Shown here in pieces: positions 7,799 to 16,812 of a stretch of 64,000 nucleotides of DNA (positions within the stretch are counted from its first letter, which is position 1; every line of letters starts with the position of its first letter). Position numbers and translations under genes: made by a program. Source of the DNA: JAOBAU01 sp034667465 (GTDB lineage: Bacteria; Acidobacteriota; Thermoanaerobaculia; Gp7-AA8). A model generated the notes under the pieces. The model searched no databases. It saw only the letters and a program-made list of their open reading frames with translations, and was not told where the DNA came from. The stretch covers positions 1 to 64,000 of the forward strand of contig JAXDJV010000003.1 in assembly GCA_034667465.1 (NCBI GenBank). Reading direction: 5' to 3'.

Positions 7799-10700
7799 CG
7801 CTCGCGCAGCAGTCGCTCTTCGCCGCACCGCCGCCGCGCCCGTCGCGACGCAACCTCGTCATCGAAGCGGGGGCCGGCACCGGGAAGACGACGACGATCG
7901 TCGCCGAGGTGTTGAAGCTGATGCTGCGCGACGCCGACCTCGCGCCGGAACGGATCGTCCTCGTCACGTTTACGGAGAAAGCGGCGGGAGAGATCGCCGA
8001 TCGCATTCGCGAAGCGCTCGCGCAGATTGAACAACATATTGACGATGAGCGCGTCGTCTGGCCGCTCGGTTCACCGCATCCGCTCTTCGAAGTACCGAGC
8101 TCCGAACGCGAGGCGTATCGCATCGCATGTCGCCGACAACTCGCACGCATCGATTCGCTGCGATCGCAAACGATTCACTCGTTCTGCCAGAGCCTGCTCC
8201 GTCAGTTTCCGATCGAAGCGGGACTCGATCCGCAGTTCCGCATTGTCGAAGGGTTCGAGCGCTCGCTGCTTTACAGCGACGCGTACGACGCGTGGATCGA
8301 TCGCGAAACGCGGACGGCGCCGGAGCCGGAAAACCTCGCGCAGTGGGAACTGCTGCTCGCACATGCCGGCTATCTTTTTCAGATTCGCAATCTCGTCCTC
8401 GAGCTCGTCGAGCGGCGCGATCTGCTGCTCGACGATTCGTATGGCTTCGCCGGCATCGAAGACTTTGAGGCCGAGGTGTTGCCGGCGCTGGATGAGGTGC
8501 GCGGCGCCGATCATCCGATCAGCGAGCATGTGCGGCGACACGGCGTGCCACGCGAAGGCAGCTCGGTCGATGAATGGATCGCGTACTTTGCGCCGATCGC
8601 TGACGACCTGCGCGAGATTGATCTGACGACCAAAGCGGCGCGTCCGATCAAAGCGCCGCTGAAAGTGCTGCGCTCCGGCGACAAAGGCGATTCGGTTTAC
8701 GACCGGCTCGTCAGCCATCGCGCCGCGATCGCACTCCACGCGCTGGCGCGGCGCTTCGTCGCGTTCCTCGATGGCGAGAAGCGCGCGCGCGGCGTCGTCG
8801 ACTTCGACGATCTGCTGCTGCGCACCGTCGCGCTGCTCGAAGACGAAGTCGTCGTCGAGCGCATTCGCCGCCAGTTCGACTATCTCTTCGTCGACGAGTT
8901 CCAGGACACAGACCGCACGCAGGCACGCATCATCGACCGCCTCGGGCGCGACCGCAGCGGCGCCTGGGTCGATGGCCGCACGGTCCTCGTCGGCGATCCG
9001 AAGCAGTCGATCTATGCGTTCCGCCGCGCCGATCCCGAGACCTACGATCAGCTGACGAAGCAGCTCATCGCAGCAGGTGCCGAGCATCAGAAGATCACCG
9101 AACAGTATCGAAGCGACGCACCGCTCGTGCGCGCCATCAACGCGCTCTTCGGCGCGCTCTTCCCCGACGGCACGCCGGACGCGAACGTCTTCCGTCCCGT
9201 CTATCACGAGCTGCGTGCGGCACGGACGAACGCGGCGCGCGAGCTCGACGCGCGCGTGACGCTGATCGCCGCCGAGCACGACGAAAAGTCCGATCGTCAC
9301 TACGCCGAAGGAGAAGCGATCGCGTCGTGGATCATGGCGCGCCGCGACGGCAGCGAGCTCGATCTGCAGCGCTTCGCGATTCTCTTCCGCCGCCTCACGA
9401 AGCTCGATGACTACCTCGACGCGCTCGATCGTCACGGGATTGATTACGTTCTCCCGCCGACGCGACTCTTTCTCGATCGGCGAGCGCCGGTCGATCTGCT
9501 GGCTGTTCTGCGCGCCGTCGCATATCCGTTCGACCGCGGAGCCGAAGTCTCTGCCGCGCGTTCGCCATACTTCGCGCTGACCGACGAAGAGATCGTCCGC
9601 GGTGTCATCCCGAGCGTAGCGAGGGATCCGGGCGGGCGGGGCGCGCCGCCCACGCCACCAGATCCCTCCCCAACGCTCGGGACGACAACCGCGTACACCG
9701 CGTTTCTCTCCGCGCTGAACGCGCTGCGCGAATCGTCGCGTCACCTCACCGTCTCGCAGCTGATCGAGCATGTGATCGCGTCGACGAACATCGAAGCGCT
9801 CTTCGACGCGTCGGCGGACGGCGATCGGTCAAAGCGGCACATCGAACATCTGCGCGCCATCGCCTTCGAGTACGACCAGAAAATGGGCGGTTCCGTTCGT
9901 CAATTTGTTGACGAGATCGATCGGCGCCGCGCCGATCCCGACGAGATGGAGCCGAGCCTCGCCGACGAATCGAAGAACGCCGTGCGCATTCTCACCGTGC
10001 ACGCGGCGAAGGGGCTGGAGTTCGAGAGCGTCATCCTTCCCGACCTCGACTTCCCGCTGAAGAGCGCCGAGCTGTACACCGTCGAAGAGCCGCGCGCTCT
10101 CGTCATGCGCGGGCAGATGGAAACGCTCTCCGCGCGGTTTCGTCGGACGCCGACCGATCTGCCGCTGAAAGAGGTTGGCAAGTTGCGCGAGGAAGCGGAG
10201 ACGCGGCGGTTGTTCTACGTCGGCGTGACGCGCGCGAAAGTCGAAGTGGCGTTCGTCTGCAACACCGGACCGAAACGCACAGAGGGCTTTTCGCGCTGTC
10301 TCATCGAAGCGCTGGGAGTCGCGCCGGAAGTGTCGATGTGGCCGATGACGACCGGACGCAACGTCGTCGAGCTCGAGCTTGGCGGCGATCGCATTCCGGT
10401 CGCCTTCGAGCGGGTCGCGCCGATCGGCAGCGGCGAACGTCGTCGCCGTCGCCTGAAAGATCCGTCAGTTGAATCGTCACTTGCGGCGGCGGATGTCGTC
10501 CCGCCATCGATTCCGTCGCTCGACGCGCTGCCGGTGCCGTCCGCCGGCGACGTCGCCATCGCACGCGCACGAGCGCGAAACCGCGCCGCCGGAATCCTCC
10601 TCCATCGCCTGCTCGAACGGTGGGACGGCAGTTCGCCCGCGGAGCCGCTGCTGAAAATGCTCGCCACCGAACAAGGCTCCGATGCCGAAACACTCTCTCG

Positions 10701-11019
10701 TGTTCGCGAGCACCTCGGCGGCATCACGAAGTCGGAAACCTTCCGCCGCATCGCGCTCGCCGAAACGATCGGCCGCGAGCTCTCGATCACATTCACCGAC
10801 GACGCCGGCAACGTCGTCGAGCGCCGCATCGACCGCCTCATCCGCGAAGGCGATCGCGACACCGTCATCGACTACAAGAGCGGCGTCCCGAATCCGAAAC
10901 GGATTGAAGAGGACAGGAAACAGGTCGCCGCCTACTGCCGCGCAATCGCGCGAATGAACGGGCGGGAGTGCGGGGGAATCGTTTGGTACGTGGAAGCGGA
11001 CGAAGCCGTGGTTCTATGA
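7795..11019 (+). CDS. addA: AddA-type UvrD-family helicase-nuclease
   Basis: Superfamily 1A DNA helicase with a C-terminal nuclease, partner of AddB in resecting double-strand breaks for RecA; 1074 residues. The helicase motifs are present in order: Walker A AGAGTGKTT (25-33), motif II VDEFQDTD, motif III GDPKQSIYAFRRAD, motif V LTVHAAKGLEFE and motif VI YVGVTRAK. The C-terminal nuclease core is RRIDRLIREG...VIDYKSG. The ATG at 7795 gives the ATGA overlap with addB and places Walker A at the usual distance. Residues 604-631 (from VIPSVARDPGG) are encoded by a complete copy of dispersed repeat R3. It lies in frame between motifs III and V, probably as a surface loop. Confidence 0.88.
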   Translation: MTLAQQSLFAAPPPRPSRRNLVIEAGAGTGKTTTIVAEVLKLMLRDADLAPERIVLVTFTEKAAGEIADRIREALAQIEQHIDDERVVWPLGSPHPLFEVPSSEREAYRIACRRQLARIDSLRSQTIHSFCQSLLRQFPIEAGLDPQFRIVEGFERSLLYSDAYDAWIDRETRTAPEPENLAQWELLLAHAGYLFQIRNLVLELVERRDLLLDDSYGFAGIEDFEAEVLPALDEVRGADHPISEHVRRHGVPREGSSVDEWIAYFAPIADDLREIDLTTKAARPIKAPLKVLRSGDKGDSVYDRLVSHRAAIALHALARRFVAFLDGEKRARGVVDFDDLLLRTVALLEDEVVVERIRRQFDYLFVDEFQDTDRTQARIIDRLGRDRSGAWVDGRTVLVGDPKQSIYAFRRADPETYDQLTKQLIAAGAEHQKITEQYRSDAPLVRAINALFGALFPDGTPDANVFRPVYHELRAARTNAARELDARVTLIAAEHDEKSDRHYAEGEAIASWIMARRDGSELDLQRFAILFRRLTKLDDYLDALDRHGIDYVLPPTRLFLDRRAPVDLLAVLRAVAYPFDRGAEVSAARSPYFALTDEEIVRGVIPSVARDPGGRGAPPTPPDPSPTLGTTTAYTAFLSALNALRESSRHLTVSQLIEHVIASTNIEALFDASADGDRSKRHIEHLRAIAFEYDQKMGGSVRQFVDEIDRRRADPDEMEPSLADESKNAVRILTVHAAKGLEFESVILPDLDFPLKSAELYTVEEPRALVMRGQMETLSARFRRTPTDLPLKEVGKLREEAETRRLFYVGVTRAKVEVAFVCNTGPKRTEGFSRCLIEALGVAPEVSMWPMTTGRNVVELELGGDRIPVAFERVAPIGSGERRRRRLKDPSVESSLAAADVVPPSIPSLDALPVPSAGDVAIARARARNRAAGILLHRLLERWDGSSPAEPLLKMLATEQGSDAETLSRVREHLGGITKSETFRRIALAETIGRELSITFTDDAGNVVERRIDRLIREGDRDTVIDYKSGVPNPKRIEEDRKQVAAYCRAIARMNGRECGGIVWYVEADEAVVL
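9604..9686. repeat. Family R3 palindromic repeat, copy A, in frame inside addA
   Basis: Begins GTCATCCCGAGCGTAGCGAG and ends with the inverted counterpart (AACGCTCGGGACGAC). It is read as VIPSVARDPGGRG followed by a Pro-rich stretch. It begins exactly on an addA codon boundary. The inverted arm is more diverged than in the intergenic copies. Confidence 0.88.
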
Positions 11020-11026
11020 TGGCGCG

Positions 11027-11692
11027 GTGCCGCTGCCGAAAGTAGCCATCCTCGCCTTCGTTGCGCTGATTACGATGGTGAACCCGCTGGCAGTGATCCC
11101 GTCGTTCATCGCGCTGACCGATGGCGTTTCGAAGCGGACTCGCGCCTCGGTGGCGTTCGTCGCCGGCGTCGCGTGCGTGGCGGTGCTCACCGTTTTCCTG
11201 CTCGCCGGAAACTACCTCTTCAAGTTCTTCGGCATCACGGTGCCGGCGTTTCAGATCATGGGCGGCATTCTCTTTCTGACGAACGCACTTCGCTCGCTCA
11301 TCACCGACGAACGGCGCGCGTACAACCTCGGCGCGCATCAGAGAGCCGAAGAGCATGACGTGGAGAAAGCGGAGCTCGATCCCAGTTCGATCGCGGTCGT
11401 GCCGCTCGCCATTCCGATGCTTTCGGGACCGGGCGCGATCACCTCGGTGATGGTGCTCGTCAATCTCTATCCCGGCTGGACGCAGAAACTCGCCGTCATC
11501 ATTGCGATCATCGCCGTTGGCGTCGTGTCATATCTGGTGCTGCTCGCCGCGCTCCCGATCTCACGCCTGATCGGTAACCGCGGCCGCGCAGTCTTTACGA
11601 AGATCATGGCGCTCCTCCTCGGCGCCATCGGCATTCAGCTGATCATCAACGCCATCAAACCGATCGCGATCGAAATCCTCAGAACTTCTTAG
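11027..11692 (+). CDS. MarC family (UPF0056) inner-membrane protein
   Basis: A 221-residue integral membrane protein with about six hydrophobic segments and the family hallmarks MVNPLAVIPSF near the start and LSGPGAITSVMVL in the middle. MarC-family proteins were named for the E. coli mar locus, but the antibiotic-resistance role was not upheld and transport substrates are unknown. GTG start at 11027, seven bases after the addA stop. Its TAG stop at 11690-11692 is the first base pair of repeat R2, so the repeat lies immediately downstream. Confidence 0.85.
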   Translation: MPLPKVAILAFVALITMVNPLAVIPSFIALTDGVSKRTRASVAFVAGVACVAVLTVFLLAGNYLFKFFGITVPAFQIMGGILFLTNALRSLITDERRAYNLGAHQRAEEHDVEKAELDPSSIAVVPLAIPMLSGPGAITSVMVLVNLYPGWTQKLAVIIAIIAVGVVSYLVLLAALPISRLIGNRGRAVFTKIMALLLGAIGIQLIINAIKPIAIEILRTS

Positions 11693-11800
11693 TGCTGAGT
11701 GCTGAGTGCTTAAAAACGAAGGCTCCATCACAGGTACCATTCACACTGCTCGATGCGTTGTGGGTCGAGCACTCAGAACTCAGCACTCAGCACTCAGCAC
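11691..11800. repeat. Family R2 palindromic repeat, intergenic copy
   Basis: AGTGCTGAGTGCTGAGTGCT (11691-11710) faces GAGCACTCAGAACTCAGCAC and further units (11767-11800), with a ~55-base unrelated spacer. The arms can pair into a long hairpin between marC and the next gene. The rest of this gap shows nothing else I recognise. Confidence 0.75.
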
Positions 11801-11809
11801 GGTCTTCTT

Positions 11810-12460
11810 ATGTTCATCGGTCATAACGCCGTCGGATTCGCATCGAAGCGCGCGGCGCCGCGTGTATCGCTCGGCCTGCTGATGGCGGCGCCGATGCTGC
11901 TCGATCTGATCTGGCCGATTCTTCTCCTCGGCGGCGTCGAGCACATGCGCATCGATGCGGGGAACACGCGATTCACGCCGCTCGATTTTTACGACTATCC
12001 GTGGTCGCACAGTTTGCTGATGGCGTGCGTGTGGGGACTGCTCTTCGGCGGCGCGTACTTTGTTCGCACGCGCGATCGGCGCGCGGGATTCATTCTCTTT
12101 CTCGGCGTCGTCAGTCACTGGCTCTTCGACTTTTTCACGCATCGTCCCGACCTGCCGCTGTGGCCGGGCGGACCGAAGGTTGGACTCGGACTGTGGAACT
12201 TCCCCGCCGCGACGATCGTCGTCGAGTCGCTGCTGTTCATCGGCGGAGTCGCGCTCTACGTCCGCGCGACCCGGCCACGCGATCGCGTCGGCTCGCTCGG
12301 CCTCGCCGCGTTTGTGCTCTTCCTCGTGCTCATCTACATCGGCAACATCGTCGGACCGCCGCCGCCGAACGTGGCTGCCGTCGCGTGGCTGGCGCTTTCG
12401 GCGTGGCTGCTGCCGCTCTGGGCGTGGTGGTTCGACGCGCATCGCGAGGCGCGTGATTGA
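11810..12460 (+). CDS. YdjM/metal-dependent-hydrolase-like membrane protein
   Basis: A 216-residue protein with five or six predicted membrane helices. Conserved-looking polar residues sit at membrane edges: GHNAVGF at the start, DYPWSHS near residue 62 and HWLFDFFTH near residue 104. These resemble the histidine/aspartate pattern of the YdjM family of membrane-bound putative metal-dependent hydrolases, but the match is weak and no reaction can be named. The ATG at 11810 starts at MFIGHNAVGF; upstream codons in frame derive from the R2 repeat. Its stop overlaps the lipid kinase start by four bases (TTGA). Confidence 0.6.
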   Translation: MFIGHNAVGFASKRAAPRVSLGLLMAAPMLLDLIWPILLLGGVEHMRIDAGNTRFTPLDFYDYPWSHSLLMACVWGLLFGGAYFVRTRDRRAGFILFLGVVSHWLFDFFTHRPDLPLWPGGPKVGLGLWNFPAATIVVESLLFIGGVALYVRATRPRDRVGSLGLAAFVLFLVLIYIGNIVGPPPPNVAAVAWLALSAWLLPLWAWWFDAHREARD

Positions 12461-13344
12461 AGTCGCTGTTCGTCGTCAACGCACGATCGGGAACGCGCCG
12501 GAAGTACGACATTCGCGAGCTCATTCGTGAAACGTGCGCCGGCTGGAGCGATGGATACGAGATCGTCGCGTCGGAGCGGAAAGAAGATCTCGACGCGATC
12601 ATCGACGATGCGGAGCGCAACGGCTTCGCGATCGTCTACGCAGTCGGCGGCGACGGCACCGTACACGAAACGGCGAAGCGCCTGATCGGGCGCCAACTCG
12701 CACTCGGCATTCTGCCGACCGGATCGGGCAACGGCTTCGCGCGACACATCGGACTCCCGATGGAACCGCGCGCGTCGCTCCGTTCGTGCAGCACGCGGCG
12801 CATCGTCACGATCGACACCGCGACCGTCAACGGCATCCCGTTCCTCGGCGTGATGGGAGTCGGCTTCGACGCCTTCATCGCCGATCGCTTCGCAAACGCC
12901 GGGACGCGCGGCATGTGGACTTACGTGAAAGTCGGATTCAGTGGTTTCTTCGGCTATCGGCCGGAAACGTACGAGATCGAAGTGGATGGCCGCGCGCTTC
13001 GCGAGACGGCGCTCGTCGTCGCGATCGCGAACTCCGCGCATTACGGCAACAACGCACGCGTTGCACCGCGCGCGTCAGTGCAGGACGGCCTGCTCGACGT
13101 CGTCGTCGTGCCGCCGCAGTCGTTGTTCTCGTCGATGGGAATGATGCTGCGTCTCTTTCGCGGCACGATCGACCAGGCGCCCGGCGTCGTGTCGTTGCAG
13201 GGAAAAGTCATTCGCGTCAGGAGAACGGCCGCCGGTCCGGCACATCTCGATGGTGAGCCCTTCACATTGCCGGCGGAGCTCGACATCCGCGTCGTTCCGC
13301 GGTCGCTGCGCATTTTGCTGCCCGACGCCACGACGCACTACTGA
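12457..13344 (+). CDS. Diacylglycerol kinase-family lipid kinase (YegS/BmrU-like)
   Basis: A soluble DAGK-catalytic-domain protein of 295 residues. The nucleotide-binding signature GGDGTVHE (around residues 66-73) and the following LPTGSGNGFAR are diagnostic of the diacylglycerol/sphingosine kinase fold. It probably phosphorylates a membrane lipid such as diacylglycerol. The TTG start at 12457 overlaps the preceding stop (TTGA), and the next residues KSLFVVNARSG match the family N-terminus. The exact lipid substrate cannot be told from sequence. Confidence 0.87.
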   Translation: MKSLFVVNARSGTRRKYDIRELIRETCAGWSDGYEIVASERKEDLDAIIDDAERNGFAIVYAVGGDGTVHETAKRLIGRQLALGILPTGSGNGFARHIGLPMEPRASLRSCSTRRIVTIDTATVNGIPFLGVMGVGFDAFIADRFANAGTRGMWTYVKVGFSGFFGYRPETYEIEVDGRALRETALVVAIANSAHYGNNARVAPRASVQDGLLDVVVVPPQSLFSSMGMMLRLFRGTIDQAPGVVSLQGKVIRVRRTAAGPAHLDGEPFTLPAELDIRVVPRSLRILLPDATTHY

Positions 13345-13380
13345 CGAGCCTGGCGCGATGATCGCATCGGGGAGTCGCCG

Positions 13381-14673
13381 GTGAGCAGTCGGCCGTCGGC
13401 GCTTCGCGCGCTTCGTCATCGCAACTTTCAGCTTTTCGTCATCGGACAGCTGATCTCGCTGATCGGCACGTGGATGCAGCAGGTCGGCGAGTCGTGGCTG
13501 ATGTATCGCCTGACCGGTTCCGCCACGCTGCTCGGCGCGATCGGGTTCGCCGGACTTTTCCCCGTCCTCGTGCTCGGCCCGATCGCCGGCCACGTCGCCG
13601 ACAAATACGATCGGCGCAGAATCCTGATCATCACGCAGACCGCGGCGATGGTCCTGGCCTTCATCCTCTCCGCGCTGACGCTCACGCATCTCATCCACGA
13701 GTGGCATCTCTTCGTGCTCGCCACCTGCCTCGGCATCGTGAACGCGTTCGATATGCCGGCGCGCCAGGCGTTCATCGTTCAGGTCGTCGAACGTGAAGAT
13801 CTGCTGAACGCCATCGCTCTCAACTCGACGATGTTCAACGGCGCGCGCATCGTCGGACCTGCGATCGCAGGCCTCGTCGTCGCAGCGGTCGGCGAAGGAT
13901 GGTGCTTCTTCGCGAACGGCGTCAGCTACATCGCCGTCGTCATCTGTCTGCTCATCATGCACGCCGAACGTCCGCCGTCGCCGCCGAGCGAAGCGTCGGC
14001 GATCCAGAACATCATCGAAGGCTTCCGCTACGTCGGCACGACTGCGCCGGTGCGCGCGCTGTTGCTGCTGATCGGCGTCGTCAGTTTCACCGGCATGCCG
14101 TACGCGGTGCTGATGCCGATCTTCGCCGATCGCATCCTGCACGCCGGACCTGGCGGCATGGGCATTCTGATGGGAGCGGCCGGCGTCGGCGCGCTGCTTT
14201 CGTCGGTTGCGATGGCGCTGCGTCAAAGCGTGAAGGGACTCGGACGCTGGGTGATGCTGGCGGCGCTCTTCTTCGGCATCTCGCTGATCGGATTCGCGCT
14301 GTCCCGCTGGTTCGTCGTGTCGGCGATCATGCTCGTACCGGTCGGCGCGTCGATGATGATGCAGATGGCGTCATCGAACACGCTCATTCAGTCGATGGTG
14401 CCGGACGAGTTGCGCGGCCGCGTGATGGCCGTCTACTCGATGATGTTCCTCGGCGTCGCGCCGTTCGGATCGCTGCTGGCCGGCGTGATCTCGAATCACA
14501 TCGGCGCGCCGATGACGATCGCCGGCGGCGGCGCGATCTGCATCATCGCGTCGCTGATCTTCGGCATCCGCCTGCCGCTGCTGCGCGGCGAAGCGCGGCG
14601 ATTGATTCTCGCGCAGCGCGCGGTGCCGGGAGAGCCGGCCGCTGAAACGACGCCGACCGGCGCGGAGACCTAA
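13381..14673 (+). CDS. MFS transporter, EntS/MFS_3 type
   Basis: A 430-residue major-facilitator permease with about 12 hydrophobic helices. The opening ALRHRNFQLFVIGQLIS, the loop GHVADKYDRRRIL after helix 2 and the second-half RGRVMAVYSMMF are typical of the MFS_3 group that includes the enterobactin exporter EntS. Members usually export small hydrophobic compounds. The substrate is unknown here, and no siderophore synthesis genes are nearby. GTG start at 13381. It converges on arsC and overlaps that gene's stop by four bases. Confidence 0.85.
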   Translation: MSSRPSALRALRHRNFQLFVIGQLISLIGTWMQQVGESWLMYRLTGSATLLGAIGFAGLFPVLVLGPIAGHVADKYDRRRILIITQTAAMVLAFILSALTLTHLIHEWHLFVLATCLGIVNAFDMPARQAFIVQVVEREDLLNAIALNSTMFNGARIVGPAIAGLVVAAVGEGWCFFANGVSYIAVVICLLIMHAERPPSPPSEASAIQNIIEGFRYVGTTAPVRALLLLIGVVSFTGMPYAVLMPIFADRILHAGPGGMGILMGAAGVGALLSSVAMALRQSVKGLGRWVMLAALFFGISLIGFALSRWFVVSAIMLVPVGASMMMQMASSNTLIQSMVPDELRGRVMAVYSMMFLGVAPFGSLLAGVISNHIGAPMTIAGGGAICIIASLIFGIRLPLLRGEARRLILAQRAVPGEPAAETTPTGAET

Positions 14674-15089
14674 CCGAGCGACGCTGCGAGCCCGTCGATG
14701 CGGCGCATCAGATCGTCGCGCGTTTCGATGAAGCGATCGAGACGCGTGGCCGGATCGTCGATGCCGTACGACGGATCGGCGATCGGCCAGTGCTCGATCC
14801 GTTTCGCGCCGGGCCACGTCGGACAATCCTGCGCTGCCGAATCGCAAACGGTGACGACGACGTCGAACGTCTGCGACAGGAATTGATCGGCCGACTTCGA
14901 ATACTGATCTTTCATGTCGACGCCGACCTGCGACATCGCTTCGATCGCCAGCGGATGCACCCAGCCGGCGGGACGCGAGCCGGCGGAGACGACCTCGAGC
15001 TGATCGCCATGGAATCCGCGCGCGATCGCTTCCGCCATCTGGCTGCGCGCGGCGTTGCCGGTGCAGAGAAAGAGAACGCGTTTTTTCAT
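14670..15089 (-). CDS. arsC: Arsenate reductase, thioredoxin-coupled (LMW-PTPase fold)
   Basis: Reduces arsenate to arsenite using a cysteine relay regenerated by thioredoxin; 139 residues. The P-loop CTGNAARS starts at C9, and the relay cysteines C82 and C89 (VVTVCDSAAQDCP) are both present. That pattern marks the pI258-type arsenate reductase rather than a plain protein tyrosine phosphatase. ATG at 15089 overlaps the pdxH stop by four bases; the longer frame is a pdxH shadow. No arsenite efflux pump or ArsR is in the window, so it may serve general detoxification from within a housekeeping operon. Confidence 0.9.
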   Translation of the reverse strand: MKKRVLFLCTGNAARSQMAEAIARGFHGDQLEVVSAGSRPAGWVHPLAIEAMSQVGVDMKDQYSKSADQFLSQTFDVVVTVCDSAAQDCPTWPGAKRIEHWPIADPSYGIDDPATRLDRFIETRDDLMRRIDGLAASLG

Positions 15090-15694
15090 GGCGCGAGCCG
15101 CTCGATGATCCAGTCTTTCGCGTCGCGAAGGCGATAGACGAAACGGTCGTGCAGACGATCGCTGCGTCCCTGCCAGAACTCGAATTGAAACGGAATCAGG
15201 CGATAGCCGCCCCAGTGCGGCGGACGCGGAATCGGGACGTCTTTGTACGTCGCCGACATTTCCGCGGCGCGTCCTTCGAGATCGCCGCGATCGGGAATGA
15301 CGCGGCTCTGATCCGACGCCCACGCGCCAAGCTGACTGCCGCGCGGCCGCGTTGCGAAGTACTCGTCCGACTCCTGCTCCGTGGTGCGAACGACCGCGCC
15401 TTCGATGCGCACCTGACGCTCGAGCGCCGGCCACCAGAAGACGATCGAGGCGCGCGGATTGTCGTGAAGCTGCGAAGCCTTGCGGCTGTGATAGTTCGTG
15501 TAGAAGACGAAGCCGCGGCGATCGAAGCCTTTCAGCAGCACGACGCGCGCGGTCACGGCGCCGTCGGAGCTCGCCGTCGCGAGCGTCATCGCTTCCGGCA
15601 TCACCGGCTGCGCGGCCTGCGCCTCTCCGAACCAGTGGCCGAATTGCGCGAACGGATCACGATCGAGAGCGTCGTCGAGCAGTTGAGCAGTCAT
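15086..15694 (-). CDS. pdxH: Pyridoxamine 5'-phosphate oxidase
   Basis: FMN enzyme that oxidises pyridoxine/pyridoxamine 5'-phosphate to pyridoxal 5'-phosphate; 202 residues from this start. Family motifs include ARVVLLKGFD, the FYTNYHSRKA FMN-binding segment, SIVFWW and the C-terminal W-x-G-R-x-x-R-LHDR (WQGRSDRLHDR). I chose the ATG at 15694 because it creates the same ATGA overlap with the upstream gene that its own stop makes with arsC; an in-frame ATG at 15709 is possible. It is an unusual neighbour for cytochrome oxidase genes. Confidence 0.9.
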   Translation of the reverse strand: MTAQLLDDALDRDPFAQFGHWFGEAQAAQPVMPEAMTLATASSDGAVTARVVLLKGFDRRGFVFYTNYHSRKASQLHDNPRASIVFWWPALERQVRIEGAVVRTTEQESDEYFATRPRGSQLGAWASDQSRVIPDRGDLEGRAAEMSATYKDVPIPRPPHWGGYRLIPFQFEFWQGRSDRLHDRFVYRLRDAKDWIIERLAP

Positions 15695-16119
15695 CGCGAA
15701 GGAAACCAATGATAGAGGAAGAAGTAGACGAGGACTCCGGTGACTGAAACATACATCCAGAGCGGAAAGGTCCAGCGCGCCACGCGGCGGTGCTGCGGAA
15801 CACGCATCTTAAGCCCGTTGAAGACCGAGAGAATCGCCAGCGGCACGATCACGACCGCGAGAATCGTGTGCGACGTCAGCAGCGTGAAGTAGACGGGACG
15901 GCTCCAGCCGGTGCCGGCGAAACGCGTCATGCCGCCGAGGTAGTGATAGGTGAGATAGGAGATCAGGAAAATGGTCGAGGTGACGCACGCGGCCAGCATG
16001 AAACGCTTGTGCGCCTGAATGCGCTTCTGCCGGATGAGCACGTAGCCGATGAGCAACCAGACGCCGCTCAGTGCATTCAGCGACGCGTTGACGGTCGGGA
16101 GGACGTGAAGAAGATCCAT
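15691..16119 (-). CDS. DUF420 membrane protein (oxidase-associated)
   Basis: A 142-residue protein with four to five membrane helices and conserved-type histidines (HKRFM, TYHYLGG, SHTILA, QHRRVARWT). DUF420 proteins are routinely encoded beside cytochrome c oxidase and haem A genes and are thought to help oxidase assembly, although no reaction is established. Its position just after sco, ctaB and ctaA fits that. It overlaps pdxH by four bases and is separated from sco by a copy of repeat R3. Confidence 0.82.
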   Translation of the reverse strand: MDLLHVLPTVNASLNALSGVWLLIGYVLIRQKRIQAHKRFMLAACVTSTIFLISYLTYHYLGGMTRFAGTGWSRPVYFTLLTSHTILAVVIVPLAILSVFNGLKMRVPQHRRVARWTFPLWMYVSVTGVLVYFFLYHWFPSR

Positions 16120-16148
16120 ACGCGGCGCGCACTGTAGCAGAGCCCGAT

Positions 16149-16246
16149 GTCATCCCGAGCGTAGCGAGGGATCCGGGCGGGCGGGGTACGATGTCGCTGC
16201 CTGCTGCCCCGCCCGCCCGGATCCTTCGCTAAACGCTCAGGATGAC
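16149..16246. repeat. Family R3 palindromic repeat, copy B
   Basis: GTCATCCCGAGCG...GGATCCGGGCGGGCGGGG on the left and the inverted arm (CCCCGCCCGCCCGGATCC...AGGATGAC) on the right, with an unrelated ~20-base centre. It separates sco from DUF420 and could form a strong hairpin in the transcript. Confidence 0.9.
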
Positions 16247-16251
16247 CGTAA

Positions 16252-16812
16252 CTACTCGCGGAGGAGGTCGTCGACGGCTCTTGCAACCTGATCGGGGGCG
16301 TCATCGTCGAGCGACGAGATGTATTGCCGGACGACGCCGTTTCGATCGACGACGGCGAACTTCGCGCTGTGCAGCAGCGGCTCGCCGCCGTTCGCGATCT
16401 TGTCGCCCGCGGCGAGCTTGAAGCCTTCGACGGAGAGCCGAACGATCTCGTCGCGATTGCCGGTCAGGAACATCCAGCGTGGATCGTTGCGCACCTTCTT
16501 CGCGTAATCGGCGAGCACCGCGGGCGTGTCGCGCAGCGGATCGACGCTGATCGAAACGAAGCGGACCTTCGCGTCTTTGTCGACCTTCTTCGTCGTCAGC
16601 TGCATCGAGCGCGTCATCATCGGACACGTTCCGGTGCAGTTGGTGAAGATGAAGTCGTAGACGGTGACGTAACCCTTCAGGTCATTGACGCGCACCGCTT
16701 TGCCCGTTTCGCTGGTCAGCTGCGCGTCGGGCAGCGTGAAGAGTTTCGGCAGCTGCGATTCGTGATGGCAGGCGACGAAGAGCAGCGCGATCAGCAGTGC
16801 GACGCGCTTCAT
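16252..16812 (-). CDS. SCO1/SenC family copper chaperone, lipoprotein
   Basis: Delivers copper to, or reduces, the CuA centre of cytochrome c oxidase subunit II. It is a 186-residue thioredoxin-fold protein with the copper-binding CxxxC at C59 and C63 (NCTGTCP) and the distal histidine H148 (LLHSAKF). The N-terminus is a lipoprotein signal (LLFVAC, Cys15), so it should be anchored on the periplasmic side of the inner membrane. It overlaps ctaB by four bases and belongs to the oxidase assembly operon. Confidence 0.92.
   Translation of the reverse strand: MKRVALLIALLFVACHHESQLPKLFTLPDAQLTSETGKAVRVNDLKGYVTVYDFIFTNCTGTCPMMTRSMQLTTKKVDKDAKVRFVSISVDPLRDTPAVLADYAKKVRNDPRWMFLTGNRDEIVRLSVEGFKLAAGDKIANGGEPLLHSAKFAVVDRNGVVRQYISSLDDDAPDQVARAVDDLLRE

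Noticed and set aside
8071..9771. A 566-codon minus-strand frame inside addA
   Set aside because: Lies within the helicase core motifs and shows shadow composition.
14670..15089. arsC as a protein tyrosine phosphatase only
   Set aside because: Both extra relay cysteines (C82, C89) are present, which favours arsenate reductase.
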